A stretch of 8,507 nt of DNA from an uncultured Flavobacteriales bacterium (GCA_913031405.1 CAJWCX010000034.1:1-8507), one strand, 5' to 3'; shown: positions 1 through 6,349, numbered from the stretch's first letter. Notes: generated by a model not told the origin, from the letters alone. Numbers and translations: made by a program.

Positions 1-439
1 CAAACCAATTTTGAGCTCTCGTAGGCCAATTGTCTCCAAAAAAAGTCCGGGAACCGTATTTATTTTTACCAATAATCAGTCCGTCTTTTGGAATACCCTC
101 GAATGATAGTTTTACTTTTTGAGTATCTGCTTTAAGCTTTTTTGATTCGATATACAAGCTGTCGTCCTGATGTCTGAATACTGTATTTTCTCCATTCATT
201 TTCAAACTTGTGATATTCATTCCTTTTCCAGAAACATCTCTGCAGGATAAGTTAAAAACGATTTGCTGATCGGTTTTTATGTGCTTAAACTCAATTTCTT
301 CTTGAACTTGGATTTCATCAGATACATCAGAAACATGAAGTTCGATACGGTAATGCAAAACATCAATTTGCGGTATCTGAGAAAAACCATTTACCCAGGT
401 AATGGCTAATATAGAGAAAAGGAAGTGATGAGGTTTCAT
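1..439 (-). CDS. Secreted M1-family metallopeptidase, N-terminal part (truncated by window edge)
   Basis: Reading leftward from the ATG at 437-439, 146 codons stay open to the left edge. Residues 1-21 form a signal peptide (MKPHHFLFSILAITWVNGFSQ) with probable cleavage near the Gln. The rest is a beta-rich N-terminal domain in which a Tyr-Arg-Ile-Glu-Leu strand begins near residue 30. The decisive motif is FFGDNWPTRAQNW at residues 133-145: GDNWP-x-RA-x-x-W marks the end of the N-terminal beta domain in secreted Bacteroidota members of the M1 aminopeptidase (gluzincin) family. The zinc-binding HExxH and the GxMEN exopeptidase motif would lie outside the window, so catalytic competence cannot be judged. 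The protein should act in the periplasm or at the cell surface, trimming N-terminal residues from peptides. It starts 9 bp after the DjlA-like gene ends, which suggests co-transcription. No Shine-Dalgarno is seen. The family call is fairly confident; the exact substrate is unknown. Confidence 0.8.
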   Translation of the reverse strand, partial: MKPHHFLFSILAITWVNGFSQIPQIDVLHYRIELHVSDVSDEIQVQEEIEFKHIKTDQQIVFNLSCRDVSGKGMNITSLKMNGENTVFRHQDDSLYIESKKLKADTQKVKLSFEGIPKDGLIIGKNKYGSRTFFGDNWPTRAQNWF

Positions 440-448
440 AGTGTAAAG

Positions 449-1189
449 TTACTTGAATCCTCTTTTCTTTTTAATGTTATCGTAAGCTTCTTGAATTTTC
501 ATGAACTTTTCTTGAGCTCCTTTTTGATATTCTTCACCCATGGATGCGACTTTATCAGGGTGGTGTGCAATGGCCATTTTGCGATAGGCTTTTTTAACCT
601 CATCATCGCTTGCAGAGGCATCAACTCCTAGAATTTTATAGTCCGAGTTTACATCTCGGTAGAACATATTTTTCAGGCTTTCAAAATCAGTTTGGGATAT
701 ACTTAATTTTTGAGCAATATTTTGAATTACTCTCATTTCGCTTTCTGCTACATCTCCGTCTGCTTTGGCAATACCAAACATGTAATGTACAAGCTGAACC
801 CGTACTTCTCTTGGCATTCGTGTGCGAATGTCATTGCAAATTTGATCCAATGGGATCTGCTTGGCATCTAAAAACTGCTTTAATACTTTAAGGTGCTGAG
901 TCGTAAATTGATTTCCAAATTGTTGAGAAAAAAATGCTTTTACATAATCGAGCTCTGCTTTCAATACTTTACCATCGGCTTTCATCACAGCAGCGGATAG
1001 AGCCATGAGCATTGTGGGTACATTTGAAGCTGATGCGCGTTGTCGGTAGTACTCAAAGGGATCTTGACCTCCGCTTCTACTTCTTCTATAATTGCCCTCA
1101 AAAAAAGATGCTACAAGAAAAGCCATTATGGCCAAACCTATTCGTTTGGTCGCGAGATAGACAAAAATAGCTATAAGCCACTTGTACAT
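449..1189 (-). CDS. Membrane-anchored TerB/J-domain co-chaperone, DjlA-like
   Basis: The 246-residue protein has three parts. Residues 4-30 are a hydrophobic N-terminal membrane segment with a short TKR interruption at 14-16. Residues 56-170 match a TerB-type helical domain, with its two acidic motifs KADGK (70-74) and AKADGD (141-146). Residues 182-243 are a C-terminal J domain carrying the invariant HPD (210-212) and a YKILGV start (184-189). This order (membrane anchor, TerB, J domain at the C-terminus) is that of DjlA, a co-chaperone that stimulates DnaK ATPase at the inner membrane; E. coli DjlA is only slightly longer. The J domain should face the cytoplasm. The gene follows htpG and precedes an M1 peptidase gene by 9 bp. 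The start is the ATG at 1187-1189, which keeps the membrane segment intact. The domain assignment is strong; strict orthology with DjlA rather than a lineage-specific TerB-DnaJ protein is inference. Confidence 0.85.
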   Translation of the reverse strand: MYKWLIAIFVYLATKRIGLAIMAFLVASFFEGNYRRSRSGGQDPFEYYRQRASASNVPTMLMALSAAVMKADGKVLKAELDYVKAFFSQQFGNQFTTQHLKVLKQFLDAKQIPLDQICNDIRTRMPREVRVQLVHYMFGIAKADGDVAESEMRVIQNIAQKLSISQTDFESLKNMFYRDVNSDYKILGVDASASDDEVKKAYRKMAIAHHPDKVASMGEEYQKGAQEKFMKIQEAYDNIKKKRGFK

Positions 1190-1212
1190 AAGTTCAATTC
1201 TTTAAAGCGAAA

Positions 1213-1234
1213 AACAGGGGCCGAAGCCCCTGTT
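1213..1234 (-). terminator. C(UUCG)G hairpin with U-tract between htpG and djlA-like gene
   Basis: On the minus strand AACAGGGGC pairs perfectly with GCCCCTGTT around a TTCG loop closed by C-G, the most stable tetraloop class. The descending arm runs into a T-run (five T counting the last two stem bases). It lies 6 bp after the htpG stop codon, so it should act as the intrinsic terminator of htpG. It ends only 23 bases before the DjlA-like start codon. Confidence 0.8.
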
Positions 1235-1235
1235 A

Positions 1236-1243
1236 CAAATTTA
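1236..1243 (-). promoter_or_regulatory. Bacteroidota -7 box candidate for the djlA-like operon
   Basis: The minus strand reads TAAATTTG, a perfect match to the Bacteroidota -7 consensus TAnnTTTG. Its first three bases are the htpG stop codon. A TTG lies 23 bp upstream inside the htpG 3' end, at the outer limit of the spacing described for Flavobacterium promoters. A start site a few bases downstream would put the UUCG hairpin at the very 5' end of the djlA-like mRNA. No transcription data support it here, and an AT-rich match by chance is possible. Confidence 0.4.
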
Positions 1244-3130
1244 AGCGATTTGCTCAATATTTCGTTCAATAAAGCTGTCTAATGCTTCACCTTTTAAAAG
1301 TCCTTGACCCAACAAGGCCAGATCGGTAAGTTGTTTCGCCATCGCTTTTTGGTCTTTGTCTTTTTTCTTGAGTAAAGCACTTACTTTTGGATGATTTGCA
1401 TTGACTACCAAATGATGCATTTCAGGGAATGCTCCATACATGGCACCGCCGCCCATGCGTTGTTGCTCCATCATTCTTCTCATAAATTCAGGCTGAGTGA
1501 CAATAATAGGTGCTTCATCTTCAGACATAGATTCAAATTGAACCATAAATTTTTCTTTGTTTAAGGTCTCTTCAAATACAGGCTTGAGTTTTTCCTCGTC
1601 TTCTTTTGAAAGCTTCGAAGGGATATCTTCTGACTTCTTAATCAGCTTGTCTAATGAATCTGAGTCTACTCTGGTAAAAGTGATATTTTCGAATGTAGAT
1701 TCTAACTTTTGTAGCCAATGAGACATTAAGGGTCCTGCAAGATGAAGAACGTCATAACCTCTATCTTTTGCTTTTTTCACAAAGGAGTATTGCTCCTCTT
1801 CGTCACTTGTATACAAGCAGACCACTTTTTTGTCTTTATCAGTTTGAAGCGCTTTAATCTTTTCTTTGTATTCTTCAATTGTGAAGTAGTCACCATCTGT
1901 ATTTTTTATAAGTGCAAAATCTTTTGCTTTTCCTGAGAATTTCTCGTCAGAGAGCATTCCATACTGAACAAATATTTGAAGGTCATTCCATTTTTCTTCA
2001 AAATCCTTTCGCTCTTTCTTGAACATTCCAGATAATTTGTCCGCTACTTTTTTTGTGATGTGTGAAGATATTTTTTTCACATTGCCATCACTTTGCAGAT
2101 AAGACCTAGAAACGTTTAAAGGAATGTCTGGAGAATCAATTACCCCATGTAGGAGTGTCAAGAACTCGGGCACTATTTCTTCTACATTATCGGTAATGAA
2201 TACTTGGTTTGAATACAAATTGATTTTGTTTTTTTGAATCTCCACATTTTCTTTAATTTTTGGAAAGTAAAGAATACCTGTCAGGTTAAATGGATAGTCT
2301 ACATTCAAATGAATGTGGAACAATGGCTCGTCAAAAGTCATTGGATACAATTCTCTGTAAAAGGAATTGTAATCTTCTTTCTTTAGGTCCTTCGGTGCTT
2401 TTGTCCAAGCAGGAACAGTATTATTAATGTAATTAGGTACTTCAACAGAAACCCTTTTTAATTTACCATTGTCGTCTTTTTCTCCTTCCGGAGAATCAAT
2501 GTATTCTGTTTTCGTCCCGAATAAAATAGAAATAGGCAAGAACTTACAATATTTACTTAAGATGCCTTCGATGCGTTCTTTTTCTAAAAACTCTTTTGAT
2601 TCTTTGGTTATATGCAGAACAATTTCAGTTCCTCTTTCTGTTTTATCTATCTCAGTGATGGTATATTCAGGGTCTCCATTGGATTCCCATTGCACGGCTT
2701 TTGCTCCCTTGCTGTAGGATAAGGTTTTAATCTGAACCTTATCAGCCACCATAAATGCAGAATAAAATCCAAGTCCGAAGTGACCTATGATTTGCTCTGC
2801 TCCCTCTTTACCTTCATATTTCTTAACAAATTCTTCTGCTCCAGAAAAGGCTATTTGGTTGATGTATTTATCAATTTCATCAGCTGTCATTCCAATACCA
2901 TTGTCCTTGATGGTGATGGTTTTTTTCTTTTTATCAAGAATCACCTCAACCTGAAGGTCGCCGATCTCTCCTTTGAATTCTCCATTCGATGAAAAAAACT
3001 TTAGCTTTTGAGATGCGTCTACTGCATTTGAAACCAATTCACGAAGAAATATTTCGTGATCAGAGTAGAGAAACTTTTTGATAATCGGAAAGATGTTTTC
3101 CGTTTGTACATTAATATTACCAGTTTTCAT
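1241..3130 (-). CDS. htpG: Molecular chaperone HtpG (bacterial Hsp90)
   Basis: From the ATG at 3128-3130 the product is 629 residues, close to the usual length of HtpG (E. coli 624). The GHKL ATPase domain has the helix ELVSNAVDAS (31-40) with the catalytic Glu31 and Mg-binding Asn35, DNGIGMT (76-82) and GHFGLGFYSAF (116-126). The middle domain has NVSRSYLQ (339-346) with the catalytic-loop arginine R342. The C-terminal domain has the exposed client-binding Met-rich helix MRRMMEQQ and the dimerisation region ending near 1241. The protein is a cytosolic dimer that clamps clients through ATP cycling, working with DnaK and its J proteins; a J-domain gene lies directly downstream. An in-frame ATG 15 bases upstream (3143-3145) would add MKIIF. 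I prefer 3130 because HtpG proteins begin right at this K/Q-x-G-N-I motif, and because a sigma-54-like promoter upstream would start transcription at about 3143. Confidence 0.97.
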   Translation of the reverse strand: MKTGNINVQTENIFPIIKKFLYSDHEIFLRELVSNAVDASQKLKFFSSNGEFKGEIGDLQVEVILDKKKKTITIKDNGIGMTADEIDKYINQIAFSGAEEFVKKYEGKEGAEQIIGHFGLGFYSAFMVADKVQIKTLSYSKGAKAVQWESNGDPEYTITEIDKTERGTEIVLHITKESKEFLEKERIEGILSKYCKFLPISILFGTKTEYIDSPEGEKDDNGKLKRVSVEVPNYINNTVPAWTKAPKDLKKEDYNSFYRELYPMTFDEPLFHIHLNVDYPFNLTGILYFPKIKENVEIQKNKINLYSNQVFITDNVEEIVPEFLTLLHGVIDSPDIPLNVSRSYLQSDGNVKKISSHITKKVADKLSGMFKKERKDFEEKWNDLQIFVQYGMLSDEKFSGKAKDFALIKNTDGDYFTIEEYKEKIKALQTDKDKKVVCLYTSDEEEQYSFVKKAKDRGYDVLHLAGPLMSHWLQKLESTFENITFTRVDSDSLDKLIKKSEDIPSKLSKEDEEKLKPVFEETLNKEKFMVQFESMSEDEAPIIVTQPEFMRRMMEQQRMGGGAMYGAFPEMHHLVVNANHPKVSALLKKKDKDQKAMAKQLTDLALLGQGLLKGEALDSFIERNIEQIA

Positions 3131-3152
3131 AAAAATTATTTTCATACACTAT

Positions 3153-3169
3153 GTCAAGAGTAGTGCCAA
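3153..3169 (-). promoter_or_regulatory. Sigma-54-like promoter element upstream of htpG
   Basis: The minus strand reads TTGGCAC-N5-TTGAC. This matches the sigma-54 consensus TGGCAC-N5-TTGC in sequence and spacing except that the -12 GC is GA. A start site about 12 bases downstream falls near 3143, giving a leader of roughly 13 bases to the ATG at 3130. An alternative reading of the same bases is a housekeeping -7 box, TACTCTTG at 3155-3162, with one mismatch to TAnnTTTG and no -33 TTG at proper distance. Which sigma factor is used is not settled. Confidence 0.45.
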
Positions 3170-3181
3170 GATGAAAAATAT

Positions 3182-3192
3182 GACACTTTGTC
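3182..3192. promoter_or_regulatory. GACA-N3-TGTC dyad in the htpG divergent promoter region
   Basis: The plus strand reads GACA CTT TGTC, a perfect 4-bp inverted repeat with a 3-bp spacer. It lies 13 bp upstream of the TTGGCAC element of the htpG promoter. It could be a regulator binding site, but a dyad this short can arise by chance. Confidence 0.3.
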
Positions 3193-3245
3193 GCAATACG
3201 GTCCATAATTTTGACATTTCAAGGAAATTCTGACTTCAAAAGCCT

Positions 3246-3253
3246 TATTTTTG
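3246..3253 (+). promoter_or_regulatory. -7 box candidate for the membrane protein gene
   Basis: TATTTTTG is a perfect match to TAnnTTTG and ends 5 bases before the ATG at 3259. I do not find a TTG -33 element 17-23 bp upstream; the nearest TTTG (3210-3213) is 32 bp away. A start site about 5 bases after the box would make the 3259 ATG nearly leaderless, or give about 10 bases of leader to the ATG at 3268. Confidence 0.4.
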
Positions 3254-3258
3254 CCTCT

Positions 3259-4590
3259 ATGGCTATCATGGAGTTCTTGCTTCCTTTGCTTTTTTTGTTT
3301 GGATTGCTTTGGTCCATTTCCAAGCTTCGTTTTTTCAAGAATTCTCCTTTTTCAATACGCAGTCTTCAGTTTGCTTTTACAGTGAGGGTGGTGATGGGAT
3401 TTATTCTGTTTTTGATTTATTCAAAGTATTATACGGTACGTCAGGATGCAGATACTTTCAAGTATTTTGACGACAGCAAATACATGTATGATGCTTTTTG
3501 GTCCCATCCATTGGACTATTTTCAAATGCTTTTAGGGATTGACTGCAATACGGAATACTTCAATACCAATTACTTTGACCACATGTCAAATTGGGTCAGG
3601 TCATATGACAATGGTCTTTTTAATGATAACCGGTTGGTTATCCGTATCAATGCTTTTATGCGTATCTTTTCTTTTGGAAATTACCACGTGCATAGTCTTC
3701 TGCTGAGCTATTTTGCTTTTTTAGGTTCATTCTCTCTTGCACAGGTTTTTTACAAAGTTTCAAAAGTAAAATTGGCCAGTTATTTTGCTGTTTTTTTGGT
3801 TCCATCTGTCATTTTTTGGAGTTCTGGAATCTTAAAAGAGGCGGTCTTATTATTTGCTTTAGGTTTTTTTACTTATCATGTTTATGAATTATCTGGTCGC
3901 CACAAACGACTTCGATCCTATGCTGTTTTATTCCTAATGTCCTGTATTTTGATTGTAATGAAGTTATATGTCTTTGTGGCTTTTATTCCTCCTGTAATAG
4001 CATGGCTTGTGATTTCAAAATGGCGGCGTGGACTATGGGTATATTTTGGTGTTTATTTGATTTTTTTCGCGTTAGCTACATTGATTGGAGAATTCGACCC
4101 CAGATACGATTTTGTTAATTTAATTGTGGATAAGCAAAAGCAATTTATCGGTTTGGCGGAGTTCTATCAGGTCAATAGTGGTTTTGCTATGCAACCCCTA
4201 TCTTATGATATATGGGCTATTGTAAAGGCTGGTCCTGAGGGGTTGATAAATGTACTTACCAAACCTTGGCCAAGCGAGGTAAATAGTATACTTTTTATTC
4301 CACCTTTTGTAGAAAACACTTTGATTCTTGTACTCATTTTCTTGAGCATTGTATATCGCAAATCATTGAGTCAAAAGGAATGGGATTTTGCTATCTTTTG
4401 TATCTCGTTTTGTTTTATTTTGTTCTTAGTCATTGGCTTGACCACTCCAATTACTGGGGCTTTAGTGCGTTATAAAATACCTGGTATTCCGTTTTTACTT
4501 ATGGCTATATGCATATTTATTAGTCAAAATAAACTCCCTAAATTTTTATCACAAAGTAAACTTGCAAAATTTATAAGAGAGTTGATCTGA
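3259..4590 (+). CDS. Polytopic membrane protein, possibly GT-C/EpsG-like envelope polysaccharide protein
   Basis: The product has 443 residues from the ATG at 3259 and about ten predicted membrane spans (roughly 4-22, 38-57, 145-165, 171-187, 192-209, 219-236, 238-252, 257-277, 353-366, 377-395 and 408-422). A large soluble loop (58-143) after the second span begins with an acidic cluster, RQDADTFKYFDDSKY (61-75). Other marks are PSVIFWSSGILKE (182-194) and RYKIPGIPF (404-412) near the last span. Acidic residues in the first outer loop, an FWSSG-x-x-KE stretch and a final R-Y-x-x-P segment are reminiscent of GT-C glycosyltransferases and EpsG-type polysaccharide membrane proteins. This resemblance is by eye and the function is unproven. 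A TTG at 3211 would extend the frame by 16 residues, but it lies upstream of the -7 box and adds polar residues ahead of the first span; an ATG at 3268 is also possible. The gene stands alone on the plus strand, divergent from htpG. Confidence 0.75.
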   Translation: MAIMEFLLPLLFLFGLLWSISKLRFFKNSPFSIRSLQFAFTVRVVMGFILFLIYSKYYTVRQDADTFKYFDDSKYMYDAFWSHPLDYFQMLLGIDCNTEYFNTNYFDHMSNWVRSYDNGLFNDNRLVIRINAFMRIFSFGNYHVHSLLLSYFAFLGSFSLAQVFYKVSKVKLASYFAVFLVPSVIFWSSGILKEAVLLFALGFFTYHVYELSGRHKRLRSYAVLFLMSCILIVMKLYVFVAFIPPVIAWLVISKWRRGLWVYFGVYLIFFALATLIGEFDPRYDFVNLIVDKQKQFIGLAEFYQVNSGFAMQPLSYDIWAIVKAGPEGLINVLTKPWPSEVNSILFIPPFVENTLILVLIFLSIVYRKSLSQKEWDFAIFCISFCFILFLVIGLTTPITGALVRYKIPGIPFLLMAICIFISQNKLPKFLSQSKLAKFIRELI

Positions 4591-4600
4591 AAGTCACAAA

Positions 4601-4631
4601 AAAACAGTGATACAATTCGCACCACTGTTTT
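4601..4631. terminator. Bidirectional intrinsic terminator between convergent genes
   Basis: AAAACAGTG (4601-4609) pairs perfectly with CACTGTTTT (4623-4631) across a 13-base loop. The A-run at 4598-4604 provides a U-tract for transcripts coming from the cupredoxin gene, and the TTTT at 4628-4631 a shorter one for the membrane protein gene. It sits in the 60-bp gap between the two convergent stop codons, the expected place for a shared terminator. Confidence 0.75.
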
Positions 4632-4650
4632 AAAAATATATATTTATCGC

Positions 4651-5289
4651 CTACTGTACGCGAATGGCCTTAGAAGTACTAGCGTTACCAATGGTCATGG
4701 TAGCGAAGTATGTTCCTTGCTCCAAAGTATTTTGGATGTTTAGGGTGTTCTCACCATTTGAAATCATGATGTTTTCATTGAACATTTCTTTTCCGTCAAG
4801 CGTGTAAATAAAAAGCGTTGCATTGGTGCTGTTTTGAATACTGGTAAAGGAAATCACGAGCTCATCCGTATTTGATTTAAAATAGGCTGAAAAAGAATTG
4901 TCAAGTATTTCTTGAGCACTTTCTGGTATTGATGCTGTTGACTCCACGATAACGGTACCAACCATTCCGTTTGCGGCATGCTGACCAACAGAGCAGTCAT
5001 AGTTGTAGGTTCCTGCAATAGTGAATACGTGATTGTAAAGCACAGCATCAGAGGTTGGAGGAGATACAAAGCTCTCTGGATTTCCGTAGCTAGCTCCAGT
5101 CATGGTATTCACATCGAAATTTACGTTATGAAAACCGCCGTCATTCACCCACGTGACATTGTCACCGACATTAATGGTTAGAACTCCAGGGGTATAATAA
5201 AAGTTTCCTGAATTCACTGTGTGAGAGGTTTGAGCCGACAAGCCGAAAGAAATAAAAAGTGCGATAAAGGGTAAAATTGTTTTTTTCAT
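4651..5289 (-). CDS. Secreted cupredoxin (type 1 copper protein) with T9SS-like C-terminal tail
   Basis: The 212-residue protein starts with a signal peptide (1-19, cleavage after LSA before Q20). A plastocyanin-like beta-sandwich follows at 21-116: VNSGNFYYTPGVLTINVGDNVTW-type strands, then GGFHNV with ligand H54, and YDCSVGQHAANGM with C99, H104 and M109. All four type 1 copper ligands are present. The C-x4-H-x4-M spacing equals that of phytocyanins such as plantacyanin, and differs from plastocyanin (C-x2-H-x4-M) and azurin (C-x4-H-x3-M). After a linker, residues 132-212 form a beta-rich tail with LFIYTLDGKEMF, GTYFATM and a terminal KAIRVQ. This matches the T9SS type A sorting domain, although the usual PNP motif at its start is missing (AYFKSN instead). 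A role in electron transfer or copper handling at the cell surface is inferred; the redox partner is unknown. It lies 50 bp after two small secreted genes. Confidence 0.88.
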   Translation of the reverse strand: MKKTILPFIALFISFGLSAQTSHTVNSGNFYYTPGVLTINVGDNVTWVNDGGFHNVNFDVNTMTGASYGNPESFVSPPTSDAVLYNHVFTIAGTYNYDCSVGQHAANGMVGTVIVESTASIPESAQEILDNSFSAYFKSNTDELVISFTSIQNSTNATLFIYTLDGKEMFNENIMISNGENTLNIQNTLEQGTYFATMTIGNASTSKAIRVQ

Positions 5290-5339
5290 AATTGTGTATT
5301 AAGTTTTGATTAAGGTATGAAATTTTGAGCGAATCCTTA

Positions 5340-5795
5340 TTATTCTATCTTTCGCCAAATGAAATCATTGATTCCAGATCTTTGACTGTCCTCCTTTATA
5401 TGTATGCGTCCATCACCTCTTTCATAAATAGTGAATGTAGGTATTTCAACACCTTCAGGAAGTTTGGAAAGTGTTTCTTCAGGCATTTTTAGAATAAGGT
5501 CACATGAGCCACCTTTTATATCTGATTTTTGATCTACAAAATAAAAGGGTTCTATGAACCTTATATTTTTGATTGTCATCTTGTTTTCAGTCAACTCGAG
5601 GGAAGCTTTCTCACTCATTTCAAGAAATCTTTTTGGGGGGTCTTGATTGGCTTTTGATGGCTCATTTATTTTGATCTCTTTGATTGTTTTTTCTATATCT
5701 ACTTTATAAATACCAATGTATTTTTGAATACAAGTTTGAGAACAGAGAATACCTGATAGTATAAAGTAGAAAAAAATGGATAAAATTGTTTTCAT
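5340..5795 (-). CDS. Small secreted protein of unknown function, paralog A
   Basis: The 151-residue protein has a signal peptide (1-19, ILCSQ; no proper lipobox, so probably signal peptidase I). A mature domain rich in alternating beta-type residues follows. It shares a pattern with the next gene upstream (5869-6309): CI-x-x-YIGIY-x-VDIE-x-T near the mature N-terminus (22-37 here), G-x-CDL-x-L-x-M (96-104), a strand pair around YERGDGRIHI (124-133), and a C-terminal N-D-F-I-W (143-147). Each protein has two cysteines at equivalent positions after the signal peptide (C22 and C98 here), which could form a disulfide in the periplasm. I do not recognise the family. It ends 50 bp before the cupredoxin start and has a 73-bp gap upstream, so it could be co-transcribed with either neighbour. 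No Shine-Dalgarno is visible. Confidence 0.8.
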   Translation of the reverse strand: MKTILSIFFYFILSGILCSQTCIQKYIGIYKVDIEKTIKEIKINEPSKANQDPPKRFLEMSEKASLELTENKMTIKNIRFIEPFYFVDQKSDIKGGSCDLILKMPEETLSKLPEGVEIPTFTIYERGDGRIHIKEDSQRSGINDFIWRKIE

Positions 5796-5868
5796 TTCGT
5801 TTGTTTTAGTTTCGACCGCAAGATATTTAAAAATCGTTGAGATAAGGCATAAAAATAAAATACAGGAA

Positions 5869-6309
5869 TTATTTTAGGCTTACCCAGATGTAGTTATCCA
5901 TTTCCTTTGGCTCAACTGAATTGATGATTTGAAGCTGTCCTTCATCTTTAAGATATAAAGTGAGGTACATGTCCTGCGCTTCTTCAGGAACACCCATTTC
6001 ACTCATATCTAGTAATAAGTCACATTCTCCGTTTTCTTTGACAGAATTCCGGGGGGTGTAGGGGATGGTTGTCACATTTCCATACATGTTAAGGGTTATC
6101 GATTCGCTATCAAATATCAAGCGAGTCTTATGTATGGTTTGTGCAAAATCTTTATTTAAAACCCCTTCTTTTGCGTATGCCGTTTCTTCAAAAAAAGGCA
6201 TTGTAGCCTCAATGTCTACATGGTAGATACCGATGTATGATTCGATACAGTTTTGAGAAAAAGCGCTAAACCCTAAAAATAAAGCGCAAATAAGAAAGGT
6301 GTTTTTCAT
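5869..6309 (-). CDS. Small secreted protein of unknown function, paralog B
   Basis: The 146-residue protein begins with a signal peptide (1-18, FSAFS before Q19), followed by CIESYIGIYHVDIEAT (21-36), GECDLLLDM (94-102), a KDEGQLQI strand (121-128) and DNYIWVSLK at the end (138-146). These blocks line up with paralog A in the same order and at nearly the same spacing, while the region between them (37-93) is poorly conserved. C21 and C96 match C22 and C98 of paralog A; C8 lies in the signal peptide. The two genes therefore arose by tandem duplication followed by strong divergence. The product is probably periplasmic or exported. The family is not recognised and I assign no function. The gene starts 40 bp after the tRNA-Cys terminator palindrome ends, so it must have its own promoter or rely on read-through. 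Confidence 0.8.
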   Translation of the reverse strand: MKNTFLICALFLGFSAFSQNCIESYIGIYHVDIEATMPFFEETAYAKEGVLNKDFAQTIHKTRLIFDSESITLNMYGNVTTIPYTPRNSVKENGECDLLLDMSEMGVPEEAQDMYLTLYLKDEGQLQIINSVEPKEMDNYIWVSLK

Positions 6310-6349
6310 CTTAAAAATGGAATGACTTACAAGATAAAAAATAAAAACA

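Noticed and set aside
425..1282. Plus-strand open frames opposite the DjlA-like gene
   Set aside because: They are antisense shadows of a clearly coding minus-strand gene with identified TerB and J domains.
3211..3258. TTG-initiated N-terminal extension of the membrane protein
   Set aside because: It adds polar residues before the first membrane span and lies upstream of the likely promoter box; ATG at 3259 is better placed.
5340..6309. Lipoprotein signals in the two small paralogs
   Set aside because: The cysteines near the signal peptides (C18/C22 and C8/C21) lack a proper lipobox; the SQ boundary fits signal peptidase I.
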